Of a stretch of 64,000 nucleotides of DNA, positions 52,225 to 62,884 are shown piece after piece. Position 1 is the stretch's first letter. Each line of letters starts with the position of its first letter. The notes beneath the pieces are model-generated. The model saw nothing but the letters and a program-made list of their open reading frames with translations, had not been told where the DNA came from and did no database searches. The translations under genes were made by a program, and so were the position numbers. The DNA comes from Aspidapion aeneum (Eukaryota > Arthropoda > Insecta > Coleoptera > Brentidae): assembly GCA_963576565.1 (NCBI GenBank), contig OY755045.1, positions 36,476,667-36,540,666 of the forward strand, given 5' to 3'.

Positions 52225-52512
52225 GTAAAGCCCAATTCTCCGATACAAACTTCAAAATGAAAGGTGCTTACTAGTTTGGAAATGTTTTTTTAAACTTTGC
52301 TATTACAGCCAAACTTCTTTATGTTCAATTTAGCACTCTGCTTACTAAGTCATTTGCAGCTGCAACAGCCAAGTTAAGAAAAATATTTCCAAACTATAGT
52401 AAGAACCTTTTATTTTGAAGTTTGTGTTAGAGAACTTGGCTTTTTTATCTCAATTCTTTTTACGGAATATCATTTTCGCGTACTTGGCTTTTTTTTACAT
52501 GAAACTTTTTTG
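52225..52512. mobile_element. foldback-like TIR element, compact copy
   Basis: CCGATACAAACTTCAAAATG and TAGTTTGGAAATG at the left are inverted at 52370-52435, and TAAAGCC.AATTCTC continues as CAAGTTCTC. The copy is uninterrupted and serves as the reference for the nested copy at 4165-5812. Confidence 0.7.
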
Positions 52513-52539
52513 TTATGAATTCACTTCTTTTTTAAAGGA

Positions 52540-53240
52540 TTTGGATAATATTCAAGTTTTAAAGTAGTAAAATATGCGGAATATTGTTCAAAACTTTTGC
52601 AATTTTTTCCCATGTTTTTATCATGGTGCATATCAGCCTTCCAAGCCTCAGCCCTCTAGCGTTTCTGAAAGTGGGCAATGTTACTTTTACATAACTTTAC
52701 ATTTATAGGGAGGGAACTAAATTATAATTTTGGTATTTTTAAATTTTTTCTCATAGTTTTATCATAGTTTCTATCGGCCTTCCAAAGCTTAGATCTCTAG
52801 CGTTTCTGGTAGTGGACAATGTTACTTTCACATAACTTTAGGTACATTTATAGGGGAAGGGAGTAAATTAGAATTTTGGGTTTTTTTAAAGGGTTTAATC
52901 ATAATTTCTATCAGTCTGTCAAATTTCAGCTTTGTAGCATGCCTGGAAGTACAATAGAATTTTCATGATCTATACAACATGAGTGAGTGACTGAATGGCT
53001 ATTTCGACGTTTTTTGAAAAACTACTTTACTACTTTATGGATGTACATGAAACTTGAAGGGGTTGTTAACTCTATGAAGATCTACGAGTGTGCAAAGTTT
53101 GAGTTTCGTAGCTTATTCCGAAGTAGATTTTTAGATGGGTCAAATATGGGCTGAAAAGTTTTAAGAAAAGATAGTACAGCAGTTGTGCGAACTTGGCGGG
53201 GCACTGCCGTGTCCTTAGATTATGCCTAATATTACAAAAG
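52540..53240 (+). repeat. dispersed repeat family X with ~140-bp tandem units
   Basis: CTCTAGCGTTTCTG..AGTGG.CAATG recurs at about 52655, 52797 and (diverged) 52930. The tail has TTGAAGGGGTTGTTAACTCT, GAAGATCTACGAG and GGCGGGGCACTGCCGTGTCC. Same order as 5813-7190. Confidence 0.75.
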
Positions 53241-53244
53241 CAAA

Positions 53245-54880
53245 TATTGATTCTAAAGATCCTCAACAGCACAAGTGTCAAATATTTGGTAAATTATTCT
53301 GTGGGTATTAAAATGAGTTGGGGTAGAAAATGCTAATGGTCGATTTAAGACCCGCATTTTTGACCATGACTCTTCTATGACTTATTATGAGGTTTGTGCT
53401 AATGATTATTTCAACACAGATGTTAAAGTCTGGAATAGAGAATAAAAAGCAGGGGCGGTTCGGTTTGATAACATTATAACATTTTAGCAGCTTTAAAAGA
53501 GTAAATGCTTTGTTTTTACTACTCTACCTATAACGTTGAGGTAGAGACATTAATTGCAGAAATAATTAACCTTGTTAGGTACCGAAATTTTTTAAGTTGT
53601 CTTTTGATCGATTATTTATAACTATCTTGAAAATTATTAGACCAGAGTTTTTAATGGGTTAATATTTTTAATTTAGAGACTTTTTAGAATTAGAATCTGT
53701 CTGCCTCCACGTAGCACACCTGGACATGGCTGCATCATAGATTAGTTTGGTTGGTTGAATATAGCCATCTGGGGTGAGAGCATGAATAAAGAAGTCTCCT
53801 CAAGACTCCTCCTTTAGCATGAATTTGGAAGCCCTGTATCGCAGAGGGTTGGAGAAGAAAACACGGCTATTATACGTATACAAGCATGAAATTTGGCACA
53901 CCTAATAAAAACAATATATTAATCGATCTAACTGTCTTTTTTAAATTTGACACCAGGTACTCTGTGGTGGCCATTTGTTTAAAATAGCGGCGGCTAAGAA
54001 TTTAAGATGATAATTTTGTCATATGACCGCAAACGACCTTGAAAAAGCAAGATATATTTTTAAAAATACACAATTATTGACATTTTTCATTAAACAAATC
54101 GGGTTAAATGGCAGCTACATTTAATATTATATTAAATTGTTGCTACTGCCGGTTTAAACAAGTCATAAATTATTTATGCTTTTCGAACTATAAACCTTTA
54201 AAAATAACTCAGTAAAAATGACATATCGAGATAGTATCAATCTGCCTGTAATCTAAAGTCTAATCTACTGTCAGAGACCTTGCATTTTCTGACACTGGGA
54301 AAACTCTAATTAAAAGCTCCCCAGAGCCGCCCTTCAAGAGCCGCCACCGTATTCTATCGTAATCAATCATTAATCATGCAAGAAATTTTGTAAGCATCTA
54401 CATACAAGAATAGAACAATGAATATAATCGCTATGATATATGCTAACCGTAAGGTGTCAATTAGAAAAAGGGAGAGAATGTCCCGTACGCCTCTGGCTAA
54501 CTTCTGTTTACATTTCTGTTTAGTGGAGTAAATAAAACGCTTATTATTCTACACTTAAAATCATCCCTATCGTGGTGGGTGGTCCTATTCAGCCACTTGT
54601 AAACATTTTTCAAATATTTTCGAAGGATTTGCCACTTTTATAAATTCTTGAATTTTTTACTATTATGGGTAACATACCATTGTGGTGTCATTTTTAATCA
54701 TTTCTGGTAATTTCGCCAATAAAAGGCAATTTAGCGGATCAAAATTGATCAGATCGAGAAGGGTTCCTACACATTTTTAAAGATAAACTAACTTAGAAAT
54801 GATCTCATGGGAAACTGTCCTAGGTTGCGTTTGTAAAGTTCACAATAATCAACCTGATTTATTGAGTTCGTTGGCACCAA
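53245..54880. other. unassigned stretch
   Basis: No long frame. Short unrecognised frames only, and no repeat shared with the rest of the window was seen. Confidence 0.3.
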
Positions 54881-54883
54881 TTA

Positions 54884-55117
54884 GGGCCGGTTTCTCAATT
54901 GCGAGTAACACTGGAGTGTTAACCTACTCGGTTGAAAATTTGATTCTAGGGTTAACTCGTGGTTGTGTTTCTCCAGCAGCCACTGTGGGTGGAGTTAACA
55001 AACCCTGCGTTGGTAGCAAGGTTTACTTTTGCCAGTTTCATCATATTTTTGATTGGTTTACCTGAAAATTTCATGAAAATCGGTTTAGCTGTTTAGAAGC
55101 TATCGTGTTATGGACAG

Positions 55118-55150
<33 letters not shown>

Positions 55151-55480
55151 GACAGACATCACGACGATATTGCTAGGATAGGTCAAAATACACCCAAATA
55201 ACACATTTTCGGCGTTATCCCAAAAAAAAATTTCTTGTCGAAAACAATACCTTCTCTAGCCATTGCTGTGCGGGCTAGGAAGGTAAAAATATAAAAAATT
55301 ATATGTACCTTCTTTGTATAGGTTATTCCAAGGGTCAAATCGATAAACCAGCCCTATCAATGGTGGATCGATTTAACTCAATGTTAAATCAAGAGGTAGA
55401 GCTAACTCGAGGTGGTGAAACGTTTCAACTCGAGTAATAATTATTAATCGCTAGGTAACTCGCTAATGAGAAACCGGCCC
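54884..55480. mobile_element. PIF/Harbinger-like MITE, TTA target duplication
   Basis: GGGCCGGTTTCTCAATTGCG at the left and GGGCCGGTTTCTCATTAGCG read inward from the right are inverted. TTA lies at 54881-54883 and 55481-55483. Subterminal GAGTTAAC/GGTTAACTCG words repeat on both sides. The middle is interrupted at about 55045-55288. Confidence 0.8.
55045..55288 (+). mobile_element. TACCTTCCTAGC-family fragment with (CA)n
   Basis: TGAAAATTTCATGAAAATCG, ATATATACACACACAC (about 55118-55150), GACAGACATCACGACGATAT and a GCTAGGAAGGTA end match the right half of 34913-35383. The left terminus is missing. Confidence 0.6.
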
Positions 55481-55489
55481 TTAGTAAAA

Positions 55490-55755
55490 GAACGTCAGCA
55501 TCGATGAATGTGAAATAGTCGATTGAAAAAATAGAAGAATATCTGAGAACGTCTTGACATAACCTCAAATTGGTTATTTTTTTCATCTGAGCTTTTTTTA
55601 ATTAATTTAAAACCTAATTTTCAAATTTTATGTCTACTTTTAACTCACACCATATCCTCGTAGTGATCAAAAACATAAAATAAACTGCATAGCAGTAAGC
55701 TTCTATTGTATAACAGTATCAGAATCGCTTTACTTTAGGTGAATAACATGCAAGC
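55490..55755. other. unassigned stretch
   Basis: AT-rich; nothing recognised. Confidence 0.3.
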
Positions 55756-55759
55756 CATC

Positions 55760-56415
55760 CATGAACCGAACCGAACCGAACCGGCCACCTACGTCCCATG
55801 TCCCGGGACCCGTACAAATATGTACGTACCTTTAATACTTTATCGCCAAATTTAGAGATTTGAATACATACACATATACCTAAATAAAGAAGAAACAAGA
55901 CAAACTTAAAAATTTTAAAGGTTGATGGACTATTCACTCTAAACTATTGATAACGTGAAATAAGTATCTATTGTTGCACCTGTTCGAAGTGCAAATCTAT
56001 TCCCCTTTCCGCGTTCACGATTGCAAGGAACAAAAATATCTTCGATCATTTTACATTCCGTTTTGGTACTGTAGAGGACAGAAAATTTATGTACTTTAAG
56101 GTACGTCTCTAGGTGGTACATGGTACGTACTTCGATCATTTAACATCCCGTATTGGTTCAGCATGGCACGTAAAATTTACGTACCTGAAATGTACGTCCA
56201 TAGGACGAACATGGCACGTACTGCCCCACATCTGACTTAGGGGCGTACCGTGGACGTACATGTAGTTGAAATATGTACGTCCCCGGTACGTACATAGTAC
56301 GTCCATGGTACGTACATACAACGTACCGGTACGTAGGTCTACATCCCAGGGACGTAACGTTCGTCCGAGCATTACGTCCGAGATACGTACATAGTACGTA
56401 AGGTGGCTGTATGGG
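55760..56415. repeat. GTACGT-rich block with inverted ends
   Basis: A short (AACCG)n run (55762-55783) is followed by GGCCACCTACGTCCC. At the other side GTACGTAAGGTGGCTG (ending at about 56411) is its inverted partner. Between about 56095 and 56400 more than fifteen TACGT words occur, many as GTACGTAC palindromes. It resembles a MITE with subterminal palindromes. It ends just before the CR1 leader. Confidence 0.5.
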
Positions 56416-56591
56416 TATACAAAACTTCTTCTTTCCGTTTTTGTTCGAATATTCTTTCTGTTTTTGTTCGATTATTATCAATTTCTTTTTGAACGCGGAC
56501 GATTGTGCAGTAGCCGTAAGTTTGTGCATATCGCATCAATAAATTCGTAACATTATTTTGTGTTTGATATTATTAATAGTAAATAGTAAAT

Positions 56592-58376
56592 ATGTCATTT
56601 AATTGTTGCAAAAGTAAAGAGACTACACTGTATCTATGTGCAGTCTGCAAAAATATTTGGCATAAAGGTTGTTTAGTACGTACGAGTAAACAGTACGAAA
56701 TTTTAAGAGACAGTTTAATTATTTGTTCTCAAGGATGCGCAGAATCGGCAACTGATGAATTACCTGATACGCTTGAAATATTAAAAGCAACTATTCAATC
56801 GCTTAAGGAGGATTTGCATGACAAAGATGTTTATATCGCTCGCCTAAAAGGGCAGTCGAGTTCACTTCTTAATGAAGCAACCATTGCAGAAGATGATTAT
56901 ATTAAACAAATAAATGAGCACGAAATTACGATCAATAAACTAAAAAAAGTAATTGATGAACAAAAATCCCTAATTAGTAAAAACAGTAAAGCAAAAACGT
57001 CGTCAGTTGCTATACAAACAGATCATATACGATTAAATAAAGCTACTCAAACTAGTACAAACTCTAAAGACGCATCTCTGCAGACTCAAATTAGGGCTGA
57101 AGCTGTTGATATAGACACACAAACTACGTTGGAGATAACAAATAATGATTCACAAACGGATTGTAAAGAGTTGTATGTAAAATCAGTGTTGATACAGACA
57201 GAAAACTTAAACGAGATTGACAAAATATCCCAAACTGATGATTTGGATTTAATTTTTGAAATTGCTAAATTAGAAACTTTAAACAATAATTTATTAACCA
57301 GCATAGAAGTGCTTGAAGCAGAGTTAAAAACTTTAAAAAATCAAGAATGTACGCAAATTAAATTTAACGAAAATAATACAGTTCCGGTAGTCTTACAACC
57401 ACTACTTAAACCTTCAATAATTGTTATAACAGATCAATTTGGAAAATATTTATTTGAAACACTTGACACTTATTTAGGATGTGACTATAAAATTCAAATA
57501 ATATGCAAACCTAATGCAACATTTAATCAAATTGTTGAAAGCATGGACGAGAAGATGCATCTAACTGACAAGGACTACGTTATACTACTAATAGGGTCTA
57601 GTGATAAATGTATTTCCCAGAACGATATAATTAAATTTGCAGATAGGTTTTTTCATACAAATGTAATATTTTGTCCTTTGCCTAATAATTTTTCTTCGAC
57701 TAATGTTAGCAAAATAAAAGACATAGCACAAGTAAACTGTGATTTTAAAACTACAGCAACTAATCTTAAAGCTTATACAAATCAGATTGACTATCTTGAC
57801 GTCGGTGATATATTTAAACAAGATGAATTTGTGTATAAACAATTTTATTTGAATCGAAAAGGACTTATTAAACTTGCAAGATTTATTAAAGTTGCAATAC
57901 AAGATTTTCGTAGAAACAGCTTTAGCAATCTTATTCATATTGATACAAATGAAGATAAATATGTTAAAGATAATGACTCCTTGCATGACGAAGAGCATTT
58001 TTTGCGAAATAAACTAATTAATAATAATTTTGTCGGAAGATACAATTTTTTCTCAACTCATGAAAGTGAGCCTTTTTTCGAACCGAGGTATCCGCCAAAT
58101 CTAGAAATAGTTAATAAAAATAAAAATGGTAATAGTAACTTTAATATTAGTACTGTAGAGATTTTTGATGAAAATGTAAATAGTTGCCTGAAAGAAATTC
58201 ATGATTCAGGTAATAAAAATAATGAAAAAAATTTCATAAATGTCATTCAAAATGTAGTAGTTAGTAAAAGCAATAAAGTGGTCAGTAAAAACGAAAAAAG
58301 CAATTTACCAGTTTTGGATGAGAAAAGTAACGGTCATTTTTTAGGCGAGATATCGGCAGAACTTCCAAAGTCATAA
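56592..58376 (+). CDS. CR1-like LINE ORF1 protein
   Basis: 594 residues. Residues 5-49 hold a PHD-like finger (C5/C6, C16, C19, H24, C27, C45, C49; CAVCKNIWHKGC). Residues 65-145 are predicted coiled coil, followed by a Ser/Thr/Gln region with repeated QTD/TQT words. Residues about 275-430 resemble the SGNH-esterase-like domain of CR1 ORF1 (VVITDQFGKYL, VILLIGSSDK, NVIFCPLP), but the usual catalytic Ser after Asp is Gln, so hydrolase activity is doubtful. ORF1 proteins bind element RNA in the RNP. The start is the first ATG after an AT-rich leader. The frame ends 46 bases inside the ORF2 frame. Confidence 0.87.
   Translation: MSFNCCKSKETTLYLCAVCKNIWHKGCLVRTSKQYEILRDSLIICSQGCAESATDELPDTLEILKATIQSLKEDLHDKDVYIARLKGQSSSLLNEATIAEDDYIKQINEHEITINKLKKVIDEQKSLISKNSKAKTSSVAIQTDHIRLNKATQTSTNSKDASLQTQIRAEAVDIDTQTTLEITNNDSQTDCKELYVKSVLIQTENLNEIDKISQTDDLDLIFEIAKLETLNNNLLTSIEVLEAELKTLKNQECTQIKFNENNTVPVVLQPLLKPSIIVITDQFGKYLFETLDTYLGCDYKIQIICKPNATFNQIVESMDEKMHLTDKDYVILLIGSSDKCISQNDIIKFADRFFHTNVIFCPLPNNFSSTNVSKIKDIAQVNCDFKTTATNLKAYTNQIDYLDVGDIFKQDEFVYKQFYLNRKGLIKLARFIKVAIQDFRRNSFSNLIHIDTNEDKYVKDNDSLHDEEHFLRNKLINNNFVGRYNFFSTHESEPFFEPRYPPNLEIVNKNKNGNSNFNISTVEIFDENVNSCLKEIHDSGNKNNEKNFINVIQNVVVSKSNKVVSKNEKSNLPVLDEKSNGHFLGEISAELPKS
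58337..58343 (+). promoter_or_regulatory. candidate -1 ribosomal frameshift heptamer U UUU UUA
   Basis: ORF1 is read CAT TTT TTA GGC here, so the heptamer is in X XXY YYZ phase. A -1 slip enters the ORF2 frame, which opens at 58331 just after a TAA (58328-58330), while ORF1 stops at 58374-58376. ORF2 has no AUG ahead of its endonuclease domain. No strong downstream stem was found by eye. Confidence 0.55.
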
Positions 58377-58387
58377 ACACGAAAGGC

Positions 58388-61201
58388 TTGTTTTTATTGT
58401 ATTTTAATGCATCGAGTTTACCTTCAAATTTTGACGAAATATCTCAACTAATTTTAAAAAAGTCTCCGGTTGTTGTTGCTCTATCTGAAACTTGCGTAAC
58501 TGAGGCCATAGAAGATAAAGAAATATTTGTGAGTGGCTATAACTTGGAAAGAGTTGACAGCGACAGTAGAAAGACAGGCGGGGCTATTTTGTATATAAGG
58601 GACGATATTAGAATTGAAAGCGTAAAAAAAGAGTCACACCAAAAAAAGTATTGGTTGATTTCAACTGTTATTAAATTTAATTCAAAAAAATATTTTTTAG
58701 TTTCTCTATATAGATCTCCTAGTTCTCTCAAATCTGAATTTGAAAATTTCTTTTTGGCTTGGTGCGAAGACAATATTGTCGATGAAAATAGTTTTATCCT
58801 GATTGTGGGGGATTTTAATATTGATTTTAAAACTGAGGAATCAAACAAACTTAAATCAATTTTAGTAGATGTAGGGCTCAAAAATATTGTTTATGAAACC
58901 ACGCGCTCGGGCAGACATAAAGACTCAATTATCGACTTAGTTTTGATAAATCATGATAACATTTTTAAAGCAAAGGTTTTTATTACTCCAAAGGTAACAG
59001 ACCACTATTTTATAGAAGTAACACATGATTCGGAACCACGTCAATCCAAGTTGATTCAGACAAGAGGAAAAAATATTGATTTTTTTACTATTAATATTTT
59101 GTTGCAAAACTGTAAATTTCAATTTTTTCATTATGACATAAATGAAAAGTACACTAGTTTTGTGAAGAATGTAACATGTATTCTGAATCAAGTTGCCCCT
59201 ATTAAAACGGTTAAGATTTTTCCCAAGTATAAAGAATGGTGGAATGATAAAGTAGAACTGGCAACTAGAAATAGGGATATTAGCTATCGAACATACAAAT
59301 CTAATAAAACTCAAGACAATTTAGAGGTTTTTAGAAGAACCAGAAATTTTACAGTTCAAACAATAAGAGAAGAAAAAAGAAAGTATTATGAAGAAAAAAT
59401 TTTTAATAACAAAAACAATCCCTCCGAAATGTGGAAAATACTAAATGCGTTGTTGCCCAAAAATAAAACTGTAGCCAACATAGAGGAAGTCGAAATTAAT
59501 GGATTGGTAATAGACAATTTGGAAAAAATCCTTGACGGCCTTAATAACTATTTTGTTAACAGCATAAAAGATATCTTAGATGAAATTGATAAAAGCAGTA
59601 GCAATACATTTTCTATTCCTGAATATGTAATTAATGATAATTTTGGAGACTTTCAGATGATGAACTACAAAGGCTTAAAACAAATTGTATTTAACATGGC
59701 TGAAAAATCTAGTCCAGATGATATTAATATACATTTCATAAAAAATACATTTGAAAATCTAAAACAACCCTTACTTAACTTGATAAATTTTTCATTAGAA
59801 GTGGGTGAAGTTCCAGACTTGCTGAAAATATCCACAGTAGTTCCTATTCCTAAAGTAAAGAACTCAAAACAGGCAAGTGATTTAAGACCAATCAACATAC
59901 TGTGCGCAATTGATAAGATATTGGAAAAAATAGTTTATGATCAGGTGGTTGAATATATCAATAAGAACAATATAATTAGCGATTTCCAATCTGGTTTTAG
60001 AGCAAAATTTAGTTGTGAGACAGCTGTACAGGGGGTTCTAGAAGATTGGCGAAAAAATCTAGATATGAATTTGGCAACGGGAGCAATTTTTTTAGATTTG
60101 AGAAGAGCTTTTGAGACAGTTAACCGAAAACGATTAATATTGAAATTAAGAAGCATAGGTATTAGGGGAAATGTTTTAAAATGGTTTATAAGCTATTTAA
60201 CCGGCCGTAAACAAAGACTAAAAGTAAATAATATTTTATCTACTGATATTGAAAATGACTTTGGCGTGCCTCAAGGTAGCGTATTAGGTCCTTTGTTATT
60301 TATCATTTACATTAATGACTTAATTTTCAACGTTAAAAATTGCATTATTTATTTGTTTGCAGATGATGCATTATTATATTTTGCTACATCGGACCTAACA
60401 CAGTTAAAAAATGGTTTAAATCAAATTTTAGAAGATGTTTTTCAATGGTGTAACACTAACGATTTAAAGGTAAATATATCGAAAACAAAATATATGATTG
60501 TAGCGAAGGACCACACGTATCGTCAAATTTCAGTAATGGATTTTCAAATAAAACTTGGTCAAGTTGAAATCGAAATGGTCAAAAAGTTTAAATATCTGGG
60601 CATATGGATTGATTGTAAATTGGAATTTAAGAACCACGCCTTAGATATAATTAAAAAAATTGCATACAAGATAGGATATTTATTTCGGTGTTCCCCATAC
60701 CTGTCAACTTGGACCAAAAAAACCATTTACAATGTTTTAATTCTTCCTCATTTTAATTATTGCTCGAGTGTTTTATTTCTCCTAAAACAAAATGAGATTT
60801 GTCGCTTGCAGAAACTCCAAAATCGGGCTATGAGAGTAATACTGAAAAAACCAAGATTGACTCCAATTAATAGTATGCTAAAGGAACTAAGGTGGTTGCC
60901 AGTAAAAGACTTGCTTTTATTTAATACATTAACTTTTGTGCATAAAATAAGAACAGGCAAAGCGCCACAGTATCTCCTAGGCAAAGTTTCTTACGGTGTA
61001 GAAATTCATGAACACAATACACGTCAGAGGGACAACTTTTATATACCTAGAGTTATGCAAAACAGATCACAAAATTCATTATTTTTTAAAGGATTGAGCA
61101 AATATAATAATCTGCCAATGAGAATAAAATCTATGGATAGTGTTGATTCTTTCAAAAGGGTACTTAAAAAACACTTGTTTGACGAACTTGGTTTTAGCTA
61201 G
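58388..61201 (+). CDS. CR1-like LINE ORF2: endonuclease and reverse transcriptase
   Basis: 937 residues counted from the TTG at 58388; the frame is open from 58331. APE-type endonuclease: N7 (YFNASS), E34 (LSET), YRSPSS, GDFN at 141-144, D205-H206 (TDHY). RT: LRPINILCAIDK, SGFRAKFSCETA, motif A with D570 (FLDLRRAFETV), motif B (VPQGSVLGPLLF), motif C FADD at 657-660, then a KYLGI thumb motif and the CR1/Jockey tail (NYCSSV, LQKLQNRAMR, LFKGLSKYNNLP-like end). No RNase H. All catalytic residues are present. The protein nicks DNA and copies the element RNA by target-primed reverse transcription. The first in-frame AUG is about 340 residues in, so initiation is by frameshift, reinitiation or a non-AUG codon. 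Confidence 0.9.
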   Translation: MFLLYFNASSLPSNFDEISQLILKKSPVVVALSETCVTEAIEDKEIFVSGYNLERVDSDSRKTGGAILYIRDDIRIESVKKESHQKKYWLISTVIKFNSKKYFLVSLYRSPSSLKSEFENFFLAWCEDNIVDENSFILIVGDFNIDFKTEESNKLKSILVDVGLKNIVYETTRSGRHKDSIIDLVLINHDNIFKAKVFITPKVTDHYFIEVTHDSEPRQSKLIQTRGKNIDFFTINILLQNCKFQFFHYDINEKYTSFVKNVTCILNQVAPIKTVKIFPKYKEWWNDKVELATRNRDISYRTYKSNKTQDNLEVFRRTRNFTVQTIREEKRKYYEEKIFNNKNNPSEMWKILNALLPKNKTVANIEEVEINGLVIDNLEKILDGLNNYFVNSIKDILDEIDKSSSNTFSIPEYVINDNFGDFQMMNYKGLKQIVFNMAEKSSPDDINIHFIKNTFENLKQPLLNLINFSLEVGEVPDLLKISTVVPIPKVKNSKQASDLRPINILCAIDKILEKIVYDQVVEYINKNNIISDFQSGFRAKFSCETAVQGVLEDWRKNLDMNLATGAIFLDLRRAFETVNRKRLILKLRSIGIRGNVLKWFISYLTGRKQRLKVNNILSTDIENDFGVPQGSVLGPLLFIIYINDLIFNVKNCIIYLFADDALLYFATSDLTQLKNGLNQILEDVFQWCNTNDLKVNISKTKYMIVAKDHTYRQISVMDFQIKLGQVEIEMVKKFKYLGIWIDCKLEFKNHALDIIKKIAYKIGYLFRCSPYLSTWTKKTIYNVLILPHFNYCSSVLFLLKQNEICRLQKLQNRAMRVILKKPRLTPINSMLKELRWLPVKDLLLFNTLTFVHKIRTGKAPQYLLGKVSYGVEIHEHNTRQRDNFYIPRVMQNRSQNSLFFKGLSKYNNLPMRIKSMDSVDSFKRVLKKHLFDELGFS

Positions 61202-61203
61202 AC

Positions 61204-62090
61204 CCTGGGAAAACTATGATTAATTTTTTACCTTAGTATGATATCTATTGTGTACAAATTTTGACCTTTTAATATGTGTTTGTTGTAATCGCTTTTAACA
61301 ATCCGCTTTTTAAAATCCTAACTATGTGTTTTTTGTGATTAATTTTGACTGTCCATTGATTTTTATATATGTTTTTTTTTGTTTTTGTGATCAATTTTAA
61401 CGTTTAACTTTTTTCCTGATTTTATTTAACTTCTATCTATATCTATTATTTACAAAATTTAACTTTTAACATCTATGTGTTGCAATCGATGTTAATTTTC
61501 TTGTTTTTAAAAGCAGTTTATCTATCTGTTTTTTTTTTATTAAACTACTCGTTATTTTGTAATCAATTTTTAACGTTTAACTTTTGTTTGTTTGTTGTTT
61601 AAAATCTATCTGTTTTTTTTTGTAATCAATTTTAACTTTTGTATTTGCTTTTTTTTTATTCTCTTGAAACCATTTTGATGTGATTAAATACTTTATTTTT
61701 ATAAACTTTTTTAACTATTTAAAGTGACTGTTTGTTGTAATTAACTTTAACTACCCGTTATTTGTAATCAACTTTTAACTTTTATCTTTGTTTTTTTTTT
61801 CTGTTTTTGTTTAAAATCTTTCTGTTTTTTTGTAATCAATTTTAACTTGTTTTTGTTTAAAATCTTTCTGTTTTTTTTTGTAATCAATTTTAATTTTTAT
61901 ATTTATGTTTTTTTATTCCTTTGAAACCATTGTTTTTGTTGGTACATATTTGTGTTTGTTGTGACTAAATACTTTATTTTTTTTTATATAAACTTAGAAC
62001 TGGTAAAAATGTTGTAACTAAAACTATATACTTACTGTAAACTGTGAATTAGCTTGCTAAATAAAGGATTTATATATATATATATATACA
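61204..62090 (+). repeat. CR1 3' UTR with repeated TGTAATCAATTTTAAC motif
   Basis: TGTAATCAATTTTAAC(TTTT) or close variants occur about ten times (for example near 61385, 61558, 61620, 61765, 61832 and 61880), each preceded by a T-run. It is followed by AATAAA and a (TA)n tail. Confidence 0.7.
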
Positions 62091-62094
62091 TAAC

Positions 62095-62880
62095 TTGTTT
62101 GGATAAATGACGTTTCTGATAATGTCCGGTTATAAATAATTCCGTTTTTGAAATTGGACTGTTGCAGCATTTTCCTTTAAGATGTTGGACGAATTTTTTT
62201 GTCCTTTACGACGATGAATAGATATTCTAATTAGCCTATACTATTTCAAATGTTCTGTTGGCAATAATTTTTGTTCAGGAGCCCCAATTCTAGCCCCCGT
62301 GTCAGGTTCGAAAGCAATTTTCTAAGGGTAGCCGCAGGCTTTATCACCATGAAATTGCCCTTTTTAAGTGCATAATAGAGCTATCTGATGTTGAGTCCTT
62401 TGTGCAAAATCACTCTTGCTTTTTCAGACGTTATGCAATGTTAGTTTGAATAAGGGATCAGGACTGAGTTTTATATAGAGACCGGGGGCTAATAATTACC
62501 TGGATTTAGATCAAAATGCAATAGATTTCAGTCTTATTTTAGTTGTTCTAAAATCTTTTTGAGATAGGATGATTAAACTAGTTAAACTGGAACATAACTT
62601 TTTTAAGTTTTAATCGACTTTTATAGTTTGAAAATATGACATGAAAACTATATTATTGTAAATTTTGGGAAAAAATGCAGCACTAATGCACCGCTAGTGC
62701 AATTTGTTTGTTCTTTTGGATAAACTAGTGCAAATTTTTGTATTCTTTTGAACAACTGACAAGCTCAGTGTTGCACTAGTGCACTTTCGTATTCTTTTGA
62801 AACTGTACTTTTTTTACAGCAACACAACGTCATTGAACTACGAGTGGCATAACTTTCTTAAGAAATGCGCCTAAATCTAG
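62095..62880 (+). repeat. mostly unassigned; CACTAGTGCA-type repeat (copy 2)
   Basis: 62620-62810 matches 2285-2370 and contains CCGCTAGTGCAAT, AACTAGTGCAAA and GCACTAGTGCAC, each followed by ..TCTTTTG. 62095-62600 shows no recognisable gene or repeat. Confidence 0.45.
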
Positions 62881-62884
62881 GGGC

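Larger units (their letters stand above)
56420..62090 (+). mobile_element. full-length CR1-like LINE with two intact ORFs
   Basis: A ~170-bp leader, ORF1 (56592-58376), overlapping ORF2 (open 58331-61201), a long T-rich 3' UTR with internal repeats, AATAAA at 62059-62064 and a (TA)n tail at 62070-62088. ORF1 with a Cys/His finger and esterase-like region plus an ORF2 with APE-type endonuclease and RT but no RNase H is the CR1-group layout. No stop or frameshift interrupts either frame, so this copy may be young or active. The exact 5' end is not fixed. Confidence 0.85.

Noticed and set aside
57086..59314. Minus-strand frames over the CR1 ORFs
   Set aside because: Shadows of ORF1 and ORF2 with no motif of their own.
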